In this document: positions 16,100 to 22,941 of the stretch, piece by piece
How positions within the stretch are numbered: position 1 is the stretch's first letter
Layout: the number at the start of each line of letters is the position of its first letter
Source of the DNA: Phaeodactylibacter sp.
GTDB lineage: Bacteria > Bacteroidota > Bacteroidia > Chitinophagales > Saprospiraceae
Assembly: GCF_022763345.1 (NCBI RefSeq)
Contig: NZ_JALEGS010000072.1
Span: forward strand, 1 to 32,327
Direction: 5' to 3'
DNA: 32,327 bases
The notes under the pieces: model-generated
The model's input: the letters and a program-made list of their open reading frames with translations, nothing else
The model's database searches: none
What the model was told of the DNA's origin: nothing
Position numbers and translations under genes: made by a program

Positions 16100-16624
16100 T
16101 TAGCTTTCTGCGAATTTACTGAGCATGCGGCTGAAGCGGCTGCCCGCTTTGCCTACCTGATTGAGTACGTTCATATTGATTTCGTCCGCGTCGTCTTCTG
16201 GCGCACCGTAGCCCAGGCGGCTGGTGGTTTTCCGGAGGCGGTCCGAGAGGAACAGCGCGATGGAGTAATAGAAGCGGGCCGCAAAGCGGGTATTGGCTTC
16301 CATGTATTGTTTGACCCTTTCCAGTGAAATCGCATAGACACTGACGGCTTCGTTAGCGACTACAGATACGGAGGGGGGGCGCTCATCCAGGAAAGACATT
16401 TCCCCAATGATCTCACCGGAGGCAATCTGAGCAACCTCGACCTCAGGCTGTTCCTCATTAAATATGCGGAGACTGCCCGATAGTACGATGTAGATTTCTT
16501 CGATAGGCTCGCCTTGGCGGACCAAATAATCACCAGTAGTGAGTTGGCGCTGATGGCCCTGCTCGATCATCCACTCGATATCGGAGTCGCTAAGGTGACC
16601 TAGTACAAATAATACTCTTTTCAT
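16100..16624 (-). CDS. Stand-alone cyclic-nucleotide-binding (Crp-like) protein without HTH
   Basis: A 174-residue cytosolic protein. Residues about 15-125 are a cNMP-binding beta roll: LTTGDYLVRQGEPIEEIYIVLSGSLRIF, then the phosphate-binding cassette GEIIGEMSFLDERPPSVSVV (70-89) with E75 and R82, the residues that hold the ribose and cyclic phosphate in known domains. Ser follows instead of the more usual Ala/Thr, and both cAMP and cGMP remain possible. The C-terminus (130-174) is a short helical tail with no winged-helix DNA-binding domain, so it should act by protein contact and not as a transcription factor. As first gene of the operon that ends with a cyclase, it is a natural receptor for that cyclase's product. 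Fused cNMP domains on C39 ABC exporters (the HetC type of cyanobacteria) are a known parallel. Confidence 0.85.
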   Translation of the reverse strand: MKRVLFVLGHLSDSDIEWMIEQGHQRQLTTGDYLVRQGEPIEEIYIVLSGSLRIFNEEQPEVEVAQIASGEIIGEMSFLDERPPSVSVVANEAVSVYAISLERVKQYMEANTRFAARFYYSIALFLSDRLRKTTSRLGYGAPEDDADEINMNVLNQVGKAGSRFSRMLSKFAES

Positions 16625-16668
16625 AATCCTACTTTTTAGCTGCTTTTAGCTTCGTGATATGCAAGGGT

Positions 16669-16715
16669 AAAAAAAGAAGGTTGCGCTATTCTGTCTCAGC
16701 AATAGCACAACCTTC
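16669..16715 (-). terminator. Strong intrinsic terminator hairpin just upstream of the export operon
   Basis: The arms are 16676-16690 and 16701-16715 (GAAGGTTGCGCTATT and its inverse), 15 bp with one mismatch and a 10-base loop, followed on the minus strand by seven T. It points toward the start of the cyclic-nucleotide-binding gene at 16624, 45 bases further on. No gene lies directly before it on this strand, so it either ends a transcript from the 17 kb area or acts as an attenuator for the export operon. TACCCTTG, one base off the -7 consensus, directly abuts its T run. Confidence 0.65.
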
Positions 16716-16925
16716 CAGGCAGGAACAATCCTCTTTAGTATCTCCGGGCTATTATGGTATCTTTTCTATGGCCCGATTAATCAGGCGCCCCATACCTATG
16801 GATATTTACGCTTGCTATTTTTATAAGTACACTGTAAAAGTAGGAGGTTACGTACTGGCAAATTTGCCCGATTCACTGAAATCTCATTTTGCTCCTCTTA
16901 ACAGAGCAAACCATAAGGACTTGGC

Positions 16926-16961
16926 AAAAAAACAGAGCCCTTCGCTGGCATGAAGGGCTCT
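16926..16961 (-). terminator. Intrinsic terminator, minus strand
   Basis: A perfect 10-bp stem, AGAGCCCTTC (16934-16943) with GAAGGGCTCT (16952-16961), 8-base loop, followed on the minus strand by a G and seven T. It fits as the end of a transcript carrying the small ORF at 17193-17336. The plus side has no T run. Confidence 0.65.
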
Positions 16962-16983
16962 ATCTAAAACCGATAACACTAAA

Positions 16984-17017
16984 TTTTTTTCAGCACGCTG
17001 ATGGTGCCTGAAAAAAG
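16984..17017. terminator. Possible bidirectional terminator hairpin
   Basis: TTTTTTCAG-CAC and GTG-C-CTGAAAAAA pair with one bulged C, so each strand has a T run after the stem. The GC part of the stem is short (6 bp). It would end transcripts coming from the right on the minus strand before the stronger terminator at 16926. Confidence 0.4.
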
Positions 17018-17058
17018 TAATATGTAGTTTGACGGAAATAAACGATACGATTTTTTAG

Positions 17059-17120
17059 GATTCGCTAATATTTTCACACAACCTCCCTTTAGTCAGTTGT
17101 TTAGAAAATTTTAGCGAATC
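17059..17120. repeat. 62-bp inverted repeat with 10-bp perfect ends
   Basis: GATTCGCTAA (17059-17068) and TTAGCGAATC (17111-17120) are perfect inverted copies. Inside, TTTTC/GAAAA and ACAAC/GTTGT pair as well, which gives one long imperfect stem. No T run follows on either strand, so it is not a normal terminator. It could be a structured RNA element or a small repeat. Confidence 0.4.
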
Positions 17121-17192
17121 AAAATTCCATCATTTATTTTTTCTCCGTCACTATGAAAAACTTATGGCTCAATAAAAAGCTGGTGTGGGAAG

Positions 17193-17336
17193 TCAGTCTG
17201 ACTGACGTTCCGAAACCTTCGCATTCAGCACGCCAAAGTACAGCAACATCAATGCGGCTAAAACAGCCAGCCACCATTGCCCGGCAACGAATGCCAGTAC
17301 TGCAATAGCGCCCATTAAGTAGGATTGTGCTGCCAT
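17193..17336 (-). CDS. Predicted 47-residue membrane protein
   Basis: A short minus-strand frame starting MAAQSYLMGAIAVLAFVAG and continuing QWWLAVLAALMLLYFGVLNA, then the polar end KVSERQSD. It would form one or two membrane helices. I recognise no family. Support comes from a perfect -7 box (TACATTTG) 27 bases before the ATG, terminators downstream, and a clean hydrophobic pattern. Against it, it is very short and an overlapping plus-strand frame of 51 codons begins at 17153. The same frame is open for eleven more codons upstream without an ATG, so a TTG start is possible. Confidence 0.4.
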   Translation of the reverse strand: MAAQSYLMGAIAVLAFVAGQWWLAVLAALMLLYFGVLNAKVSERQSD

Positions 17337-17362
17337 GTAGCCTGTTGTTTTATTAAGCAATA

Positions 17363-17370
17363 CAAATGTA
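17363..17370 (-). promoter_or_regulatory. Bacteroidota -7 box for the small membrane protein
   Basis: TACATTTG on the minus strand is an exact TAnnTTTG match, with the ATG of the 47-codon frame 27 bases away. No TTTG is found at the normal -33 distance. Confidence 0.35.
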
Positions 17371-17442
17371 AAGGTCGGTTTATGGCCGTCGAATGACTTT
17401 TGTCAGCAAAGCCTTGTTTTTTAATTGATCTATCTCGCCCAT

Positions 17443-17481
17443 TACCAAAAACAAAAACCCATGCCAACAAGTCAGCATGGG
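17443..17481 (-). terminator. Intrinsic terminator of the thioredoxin gene
   Basis: CCCATGC (17458-17464) and GCATGGG (17475-17481) form a 7-bp stem with a 10-base loop, followed on the minus strand by TTTTTGTTTTT. It lies about 80 bases past the stop codon of the thioredoxin gene on the same strand. Confidence 0.7.
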
Positions 17482-17562
17482 CCCCTTTCAGAATGAAAGT
17501 AAGCAGTCTTTAGCCTATCAAAAAGCCAAATTCGATCACTAAATCTGCTGTTTCTTTCGACA

Positions 17563-18336
17563 CTAATACAGCACCATATCAAATTGCCGACGGTAGGTTT
17601 TCGTGAGCGGATGGTCGTTGCCCCAGGCGTGAAAGCAGGCGATGGCTGCCCGGCGCGGCAAGTCTTTGGCATAGGACTTGTCTTTGCCAGCTGCTTCGAT
17701 AATGGCTTTGATGCCATTTTCCCAGTCCCGCTGCTTTAATGCAGCCTGGGCTTTAGCGATAGCCTGGCCAGAGGCAGAGCCATCCGTTTCGTGTTTCATC
17801 AATTCTGCGATGGTCCGGACCGCTTCGGCCTGTTCTGAAGAAGGGTCCCCTACCTTGATGGGCTGCAGCAAAGATTCCGCCCGGTCTGGCGCACTAACGG
17901 CCAGCGCCATCGCCAATGCGAGACGGGCATCCTTCATGTCCGGGTACTGCGCTACAAAGGCCTCCAGCTCAGAAAGATCGCCATCGCCGTCCAGGCGCTC
18001 CAGGATGAGGTCCAGGGTTTCCTTTCTGCCATCCGGCAAGTTGTTCGCCAGCCAGTTTTCGATCTGCGTACGGGGCAGGGCACCGGCAAATTCGGCAATC
18101 ACCCGCCCTTTGTGGAACATCTTGACGTTGGGGATACTTCGAATCTGATACTCTGCTGCCAGAGCTTGCTCTTCTTCGGTATTGACCTTCACCAATGCCC
18201 AACGGTCGGATTGTTCTTCGGCCAGTGCTTCAATAGTTGGGCCCAACACCCGGCACGGACCGCACCAGGAGGCCCAAAAATCCACCACTACAGGCATTTT
18301 ATGGCTTTTCTCAATGACTTCGGCTTGAAAATTCAT
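17563..18336 (-). CDS. Thioredoxin-domain protein with C-terminal helical (TPR-like) domain
   Basis: A 257-residue cytosolic protein. Residues 1-108 are a classic thioredoxin fold with active site WCGPC (C25, C28) inside VVVDFWASWCGPCRVLGPTI and the cis-Pro segment IRSIPNVKMF. Residues 115-257 are helical and resemble the repeat domain of YbbN/CnoX (E. coli), a holdase that also links to redox control. Here both active-site cysteines are kept, so it should act as a real disulfide reductase as well as a possible chaperone. Length is near the YbbN size (284 in E. coli). It is a single gene with its own terminator at 17443-17481, divergent from the gene at 18465. Confidence 0.88.
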   Translation of the reverse strand: MNFQAEVIEKSHKMPVVVDFWASWCGPCRVLGPTIEALAEEQSDRWALVKVNTEEEQALAAEYQIRSIPNVKMFHKGRVIAEFAGALPRTQIENWLANNLPDGRKETLDLILERLDGDGDLSELEAFVAQYPDMKDARLALAMALAVSAPDRAESLLQPIKVGDPSSEQAEAVRTIAELMKHETDGSASGQAIAKAQAALKQRDWENGIKAIIEAAGKDKSYAKDLPRRAAIACFHAWGNDHPLTKTYRRQFDMVLY

Positions 18337-18464
18337 ACTGTGACTTGATTGATAAGTAAAGGATTCGATCGGTCAATAGGGGTATACCTTTTAAAAATAC
18401 ATCATCAAAGCGGGATATGTTCAGGGCGGATACCGCCGGACTTTTATGATTAAAACCAACCTTT

Positions 18465-19076
18465 ATGAAATACCCGATCTTATTCAGTCTTTGCTTTATG
18501 GCTACCACCATGCTTTCCGCACAGCACGAAGCCTTATTTGATGATATATCTTCGTTTGGCGCGTTTGGTGGCCCTATTCTTGAGTTCAGCTCCATCAACG
18601 GGCAGCTCGTAGCCGATGTAGGCGGTGGCGGTGCCCTGATCCTGGACGAGTTCTTTATCGGCGGCTACGGCATGGGCACCGATTACCCGGAGGTCATCTT
18701 TGAAACAGAAATTGATGGGGAGCTGACCGAAATTGACGCCGATATCGACTTCGGCCACGGAGGCCTTTGGTTTGGCTATGTGCGGGATATCGAACGGAAA
18801 ATGCACCTTTACTCCAGTCTGAAAGTAGGCTGGGGCCGGGCCGACCTGGAACACGATATAGCTGACCTGCCATCAGACCGCCTCTTTGTCCTTACGCCTG
18901 AGATTGGCATAGAACTGAACATGACCAAGTTCTTCCGCGTCGGACTAACCGGCGGCTACCGGATTGTAAATGGCGTCAGCCGTCTGCCAGGATTGGATAA
19001 TCAGGATTTTAGCAGCCCAACGGTTGGGATTACCTTCCGGTTTGGCGGGTTTGGCAGTTACTGGGATTGGGATTAA
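18465..19076 (+). CDS. Small secreted/outer-membrane beta-barrel-like protein
   Basis: A 203-residue protein with a signal peptide (YPILFSLCFMATTMLSAQ). The mature part is rich in Gly and aromatic residues with alternating strands (GGLWFGYVRDIERKMHLYSSL, FFRVGLTGGYRIVNG) and ends in an aromatic strand, TVGITFRFGGFGSYWDWD, as outer-membrane barrels do. I do not recognise a specific family; it is typical of short Bacteroidota barrel proteins of unknown role. It is 31 bp from truA on the same strand, but truA has its own promoter box. Confidence 0.75.
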   Translation: MKYPILFSLCFMATTMLSAQHEALFDDISSFGAFGGPILEFSSINGQLVADVGGGGALILDEFFIGGYGMGTDYPEVIFETEIDGELTEIDADIDFGHGGLWFGYVRDIERKMHLYSSLKVGWGRADLEHDIADLPSDRLFVLTPEIGIELNMTKFFRVGLTGGYRIVNGVSRLPGLDNQDFSSPTVGITFRFGGFGSYWDWD

Positions 19077-19080
19077 ATTG

Positions 19081-19088
19081 TAGCTTTG
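19081..19088 (+). promoter_or_regulatory. Bacteroidota -7 box for truA
   Basis: TAGCTTTG is an exact TAnnTTTG match that starts 4 bases after the upstream stop codon and ends 19 bases before the truA ATG. No TTTG at ideal -33 distance is seen. Confidence 0.4.
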
Positions 19089-19107
19089 CGCCAAGCACAG
19101 CTATTCC

Positions 19108-19863
19108 ATGAGGTACTTTGCAGAACTCGGCTACAACGGCACCAATTACGTAGGCTGGCAGTCCCAGCCGGGGCAGCGCAGTGTACAGGGCACTATTGAG
19201 GAGGCACTGAGCACCATTCTCAATACACCCATTGAAGTAGTGGGCTGCGGGCGCACGGATGCAGGCGTTCATGCCAAACAATACTTTCTGCACTTTGATT
19301 TTGAGGGCGGCTTCCCTCAGGGCTTCGACCGGCGGATCAACAAATTCCTGCCCCCGGATATCGCCATTTACCGGTTTATTGAAGTAGCACCGGATGCGCA
19401 TGCACGCTTCGATGCAACTCACCGGGCCTATGAATACCATGTGGACTTCCGCAAGAATCCTTTTGGGAAAGATACCCGGTACTTCTTCCCCTTTGCTGCG
19501 CAACTGGACGAAGCGCTGTTGCAGGAAGCCGCGCGATTGCTACCGGAGTACCAGGAGTTCTACCCATTTTGCAAGTCGAACACCGATGTAAAGACGATGC
19601 GCTGCGACCTGCGCCGGGCCGAGTGGATCATAGACCGGACAGCCCGTAGCATGGTCTTTCATATTGCTGCCGATCGTTTCCTAAGAGGTATGGTACGGCT
19701 TATCGTGGGCATGTGCCTGAATGTCGCACAGGGCAAGCTCGATTTGAAAGCGGTACGCACCGCGCTTGAGCAGCAAACCCGCCTGCCCAAAAGCCTTAGC
19801 GCCCCTCCGGATGGGCTCTACCTGACGGATATCCGTTACCCATTTATCAATTCTGCAACCTGA
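19108..19863 (+). CDS. truA: tRNA pseudouridine synthase A
   Basis: A 251-residue enzyme that converts uridines 38-40 of the tRNA anticodon arm to pseudouridine. The N-terminus RYFAELGYNGTNYVGWQSQP and the catalytic motif GCGRTDAGVHA (46-56) with Asp51 are diagnostic, as are the later FDATHRAYEYH and FLRGMVRLIVG segments. Length is normal for the family. It lies upstream of a lipoprotein gene on the same strand with a 26-bp gap. Confidence 0.95.
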   Translation: MRYFAELGYNGTNYVGWQSQPGQRSVQGTIEEALSTILNTPIEVVGCGRTDAGVHAKQYFLHFDFEGGFPQGFDRRINKFLPPDIAIYRFIEVAPDAHARFDATHRAYEYHVDFRKNPFGKDTRYFFPFAAQLDEALLQEAARLLPEYQEFYPFCKSNTDVKTMRCDLRRAEWIIDRTARSMVFHIAADRFLRGMVRLIVGMCLNVAQGKLDLKAVRTALEQQTRLPKSLSAPPDGLYLTDIRYPFINSAT

Positions 19864-19889
19864 TGGGCTGAAAAGCGTTCTCAAAGGAT

Positions 19890-20471
19890 ATGAAAAACCG
19901 TCAGACCTTCATCAGTATGAAATATGCCCCTTTGTTTGCTTTGGTCCTGCTTACCGCCTTGCTCCACACTTCCTGCGAAGAGCAGGTCGCCGCTGTAGCC
20001 AACCAACCTGATCCTTTCTTCGACCTTGAAGCTTACATCGAAGCGCAAATCTCCAGCCTCAACCAGAAACAGCCCAAAGTCCGCAAGACCATATTGGTGG
20101 AAGGCCAACGGGAAACCCAACAGTTTGACTCGCTCGATTACCGAACAGAACTGAAGACCTTTCTCAATTCCGATATCAATCGTAAAGCCTGGGTAGACAA
20201 ATACAAAGCGGACAGCACTTTCGAGGGGAGTCAACTGAAGCAAGTCACCTATACGGCGACCGGAGCGGACCTTAAGACACGGCTGCTGCGCGTAAAATAC
20301 GATCAGGGTGAGGTCTCGGATATTTACATTGAGAACCGTACCAACAGCATCGTCGCAGATGTCCGTCAGGATTTACATTTTCAGCCCGGCCAGGGGTACC
20401 GCCTGGTTACCACTCAGGAGACAGTGCTGTCTGAAGAGCAGGAAATTGAAGTGGAAGTGAAGTGGCAATAG
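19890..20471 (+). CDS. Predicted lipoprotein of unknown function
   Basis: A 193-residue protein with a lipoprotein signal, LFALVLLTALLHTSC, whose Cys29 would be lipidated. An internal Met10 (ATG at 19917) gives a more usual 19-residue signal and may be the true start; the 19890 ATG has AAAGG close in front. The mature part is polar and predicted mixed alpha/beta with repeated beta strands near the end. I do not recognise the family. It probably sits at the periplasmic face of the outer or inner membrane. The next plus-strand gene is 435 bp away. Confidence 0.7.
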   Translation: MKNRQTFISMKYAPLFALVLLTALLHTSCEEQVAAVANQPDPFFDLEAYIEAQISSLNQKQPKVRKTILVEGQRETQQFDSLDYRTELKTFLNSDINRKAWVDKYKADSTFEGSQLKQVTYTATGADLKTRLLRVKYDQGEVSDIYIENRTNSIVADVRQDLHFQPGQGYRLVTTQETVLSEEQEIEVEVKWQ

Positions 20472-20496
20472 AGCGGGGAAACGGTGCGGCAGGAAC

Positions 20497-20531
20497 AAAA
20501 AAAAGAGGCAGCGCTACCACAGCACTACCTC
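20497..20531 (-). terminator. Intrinsic terminator of the candidate small RNA
   Basis: On the minus strand GAGGTAGTGC and GCGCTGCCTC pair over 10 bp with two G-U pairs, 7-base loop, and are followed by eight T. Read on the plus strand the same positions are C/A mismatches, so the hairpin is adapted to the minus strand. Confidence 0.7.
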
Positions 20532-20612
20532 AGCCCTAACCAAATAAAACCAAATTATAACTTCTATAACAAAGAAAAGCTTTAAGGTGCTTTTCTGTTT
20601 TTCTCTCTTTCG
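20497..20612 (-). ncRNA. Candidate small noncoding RNA between two plus-strand genes
   Basis: On the minus strand a full promoter (TTG, 20 bases, TACCTTTG at 20619-20649) is followed about 110 bases later by an intrinsic terminator. The RNA of about 115 bases has no ATG. It contains two internal hairpins, AGAAAAGC..GCTTTTCT and TTATA..TATAA, then a U/G-rich single strand (GGTTTTATTTGGTTAGGG), then the terminator stem. Both neighbouring genes run the other way, so it cannot be a leader of either. This looks like a stand-alone regulatory RNA. The exact 5' end is estimated from the promoter. Confidence 0.55.
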
Positions 20613-20618
20613 ATAATA

Positions 20619-20649
20619 CAAAGGTAAGTACTTTGTGTAAAAAATACAA
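20619..20649 (-). promoter_or_regulatory. Bacteroidota -33/-7 promoter of the candidate small RNA
   Basis: TTG at 20647-20649, a 20-base spacer, and TACCTTTG at 20619-20626 (exact TAnnTTTG). This is the best-formed phylum-type promoter in the window and it points away from both neighbouring coding genes. Confidence 0.55.
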
Positions 20650-20705
20650 TAACAAAATTGTTAAAAAAGCAGGCCCGGGCTTGTGAAACTTAAAACAAAA
20701 GGTCT

Positions 20706-20810
20706 TTTCTAATCAAAATTGACTATATTAGAAAGGCACATATATAGGTTTCTAGATATTTTAATAAAAAAATAAGCGCCCTCCTGAAATTTAATTCCGA
20801 TCATTAAATT
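20706..20810. repeat. Two inverted repeats upstream of the M28 peptidase gene
   Basis: TTTCTAAT (20706-20713) with ATTAGAAA (20727-20734), and AATTTAAT (20788-20795) with ATTAAATT (20803-20810). Both are perfect over 8 bp in an AT-rich gap. They may be operators for the peptidase gene or chance palindromes. The rest of this gap (20650-20906) shows nothing further beyond the promoter box at 20895. Confidence 0.3.
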
Positions 20811-20894
20811 CGTACCAAATATATTTCCGAACCTCGTTCTGTTTGATTTTCAGCTGCCTTGCCGAAGGATTTCCCGAAAAAAAATGAAAAAAAT

Positions 20895-20902
20895 TATCTT
20901 TG
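20895..20902 (+). promoter_or_regulatory. -7 box directly before the M28 peptidase start
   Basis: TATCTTTG, an exact TAnnTTTG match, ends 4 bases before the ATG at 20907. Transcription would begin at or near the start codon, giving an almost leaderless mRNA. This also argues that the in-frame ATG-like start further upstream is not used. Confidence 0.4.
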
Positions 20903-20906
20903 GGTC

Positions 20907-22310
20907 ATGAGATCTTTCAAAATCATGCTCAGCGTTCTGGTATTGTCCCTTTGCACAGTACCCTCGATACACGCACAGGATAATTCCACCAACGAAGATG
21001 CCTTCTTCATCCGGAAAATTTATGACCATACCCTAACCAACAGTCAGTGCTACGACTGGCTGCAATACCTTACCCGGCGCATTGGGGGGCGGCTGGCGGG
21101 CTCCCCGCAGGCGGCAGCAGCGGTAGAGTATACCCGTCAGATGCTGGACACCCTCGGGCTCGACAGCGTATGGCTGCAACCGGTCATGGTGCCGCACTGG
21201 GAGCGGGGCGAGCCGGAACGGGTGCGCATCGTCAACTCCATGAAGATGGGCAGTGTGGAACTGAATGCTTTGGCCCTGGGCAATTCAGTGGGTACGGGCC
21301 CAGCCGGCATTACGGCTGAGGTAGTGGAATTGCGCAGCCTTGATGAGGTAGATAGCCTCGGCGAACAGCTACGAGGAAAGATCGCCTTTTTCAACCAACC
21401 GATGGACCCCACCGAGCTGAATACTTTTGCTGCCTACGGCAAAGCTGCCGGACAGCGGGTCTATGGTGCATCCCGGGCGGCCCGTTATGGTGCGGTGGGG
21501 GCGTTGGTACGTTCCCTGACGACCCGCCTCGATGATATCCCCCATACCGGTTCTACGGCCTACGATGATCAGGCAGACCCCATCCCGGCTATTGCGATTA
21601 GCACTAATGATGCAGAACTGCTCAGCCGACTGCTGCGGGAAGAGCCCGTTCGCGTGTACATGCGCAACAACAGCCGCATGCTCGGCGAGGCCCTTTCCTA
21701 TAATGTGATCGGTGAAATCCGCGGTTCGGAATACCCGGAGGAGATCATACTTGTGGGCGGGCACCTGGATTCCTGGGATGTAGGCACGGGCGCACACGAC
21801 GATGGCGCCGGCTGCGTACATGCGATGGAGGTATTACGCCAAATCCGGCTCATGGGCTATCAGCCTAAACGGACCATCCGCTGCGTGCTTTTCATGAATG
21901 AAGAAAACGGCCTTCGCGGCGGGCGGGCCTACTGGAAATGGTCAGACGAGCAGAAAGAATATCATACCGCTGCCATTGAATCTGACCGGGGCGGCTTCAC
22001 TCCACGCGGCTTTACTGCCGACGGGCACGATGAAGTGTTCACTAAAAAATTCAAGCGGGTCATCGAGTGGATCCCCATCCTCGCCCCGTACGGGCTCGAC
22101 TTTGAGAAAGGAGGTTCCGGCGCCGACATTTCCGGCCTCAAGAGCCAAAAAGGGCTGCTCTTTGGCTTCAAGCCGGATTCACAGCGCTATTTCGATTACC
22201 ACCACACCCCTATTGACGGGCCGGATGTGGTCAACAAAAGAGAGTTGGAGCTTGGTGCCGCCTCCATGATGAGCCTGGTCTACCTGATTGATCATTACGG
22301 GCTGGACTGA
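20907..22310 (+). CDS. Secreted M28-family zinc peptidase
   Basis: A 467-residue exported peptidase. I start it at 20907 because that gives a clean signal peptide (SFKIMLSVLVLSLCTVPSIHAQ, cut after AQ); the frame is open back to 20859 but the extra 16 residues are charged. Residues about 125-250 resemble a PA-type inserted domain. The M28 zinc site is complete: H286 and D288 in GGHLDSWD, D298 in GAHDDGAG, E332/E333 in FMNEENGLRGG, D360 in ESDRGG and H432 or H433 in YHHTPIDG. The family removes N-terminal or C-terminal amino acids from peptides (aminopeptidase or glutamate carboxypeptidase-like); which one is not decided here. It likely works in the periplasm or outside the cell. Confidence 0.92.
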   Translation: MRSFKIMLSVLVLSLCTVPSIHAQDNSTNEDAFFIRKIYDHTLTNSQCYDWLQYLTRRIGGRLAGSPQAAAAVEYTRQMLDTLGLDSVWLQPVMVPHWERGEPERVRIVNSMKMGSVELNALALGNSVGTGPAGITAEVVELRSLDEVDSLGEQLRGKIAFFNQPMDPTELNTFAAYGKAAGQRVYGASRAARYGAVGALVRSLTTRLDDIPHTGSTAYDDQADPIPAIAISTNDAELLSRLLREEPVRVYMRNNSRMLGEALSYNVIGEIRGSEYPEEIILVGGHLDSWDVGTGAHDDGAGCVHAMEVLRQIRLMGYQPKRTIRCVLFMNEENGLRGGRAYWKWSDEQKEYHTAAIESDRGGFTPRGFTADGHDEVFTKKFKRVIEWIPILAPYGLDFEKGGSGADISGLKSQKGLLFGFKPDSQRYFDYHHTPIDGPDVVNKRELELGAASMMSLVYLIDHYGLD

Positions 22311-22351
22311 TCCGGCAGGATGAAGTAGTGGCAGAGTTACAACCATTACTA

Positions 22352-22359
22352 TATTTTTG
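22352..22359 (+). promoter_or_regulatory. -7 box for hpt
   Basis: TATTTTTG, an exact TAnnTTTG match, lies 41 bases before the hpt ATG at 22400. It supports 22400 as start over the in-frame GTG at 22328, which would lie upstream of the promoter. Confidence 0.4.
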
Positions 22360-22399
22360 CCATTACCTTTACGACAATTTTAGCAAAACGCCCCACTTC

Positions 22400-22939
22400 A
22401 TGGCAGAACGCATACAACTGCACGACCTACACTTCAAACCCTACCTGAGCGAAGCCCAAATACAAGCCCGCATACGTGAACTCGGGCAGGAGATTACGTC
22501 GGACTATCAAGACAAGAAGCCGCTCTTCATTGGTATCCTGAACGGTGCCTTTATGTTTACCGCTGATCTGGCCAGAGCCTGCCATTTCGATGCTGACTTT
22601 GCCTTCGTGCGCCTGAAATCCTACGAGGGGACGAGTTCCTCCGGGGAAGTCATCACCATGATTGGCTTGAAAGCGCCAGTGGAAGGCCGACACCTTATCC
22701 TGGTGGAAGACATCATCGACACGGGGCGCACACTGCATAGGTTCCTGCCCCAGCTGCAGGCCCAAAAACCGGCTTCGGTGCGCATTGCCGCCCTGCTTTC
22801 CAAGCCTGAGGCACGGGTCAAACCCTTAGAAGCCGATTATACCGGGTTCGAAATCCCCAACAAATTCGTGGTGGGGTACGGGCTCGACTACAATGAACTC
22901 GGCCGCAACCTACCTGCCATTTATCAACTCGAAGACTAA
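22400..22939 (+). CDS. hpt: Hypoxanthine phosphoribosyltransferase
   Basis: A 179-residue purine-salvage enzyme that joins hypoxanthine or guanine to PRPP to give IMP or GMP. The PRPP-binding loop LVEDIIDTGRT is at 101-111. GILNGAFMFTADL (45-57) and the flexible-loop KSYEGTSSSGE (73-83) are typical, as is PNKFVVGYGLDYNE (153-166). The start at 22400 (MAERIQLHDLHFKPYLS) matches usual family length. It is 2 bp before the inositol-monophosphatase-family gene, so the two form an operon. Confidence 0.93.
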   Translation: MAERIQLHDLHFKPYLSEAQIQARIRELGQEITSDYQDKKPLFIGILNGAFMFTADLARACHFDADFAFVRLKSYEGTSSSGEVITMIGLKAPVEGRHLILVEDIIDTGRTLHRFLPQLQAQKPASVRIAALLSKPEARVKPLEADYTGFEIPNKFVVGYGLDYNELGRNLPAIYQLED

Positions 22940-22941
22940 TC

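Larger units (their letters stand above)
16716..17192. other. Gene-free stretch with several hairpins
   Basis: I see no convincing gene here. The only open frames are a 99-residue plus-strand frame over the hairpins and two 13-codon minus-strand frames. The stretch carries a minus-strand terminator (16926-16961), a second hairpin with T/A runs (16984-17017) and a long inverted repeat (17059-17120). No TAnnTTTG box was found on the minus strand between 16716 and 17192. Confidence 0.5.

Noticed and set aside
16654..16953. Plus-strand frame of 99 codons upstream of the export operon
   Set aside because: It runs through two terminator hairpins and starts at the T run of one of them. The product is basic and featureless, and there is no promoter box.
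17153..17308. Plus-strand frame beginning MKNLWLNKKLVWEV
   Set aside because: Overlaps the small membrane-protein frame on the other strand, has no promoter box, and loses protein-like character after about 15 residues. The minus frame is better supported, though neither is certain.
22328..22399. Upstream GTG start for hpt
   Set aside because: It would add 24 residues not found in the family and would place the start upstream of the TATTTTTG promoter box at 22352.
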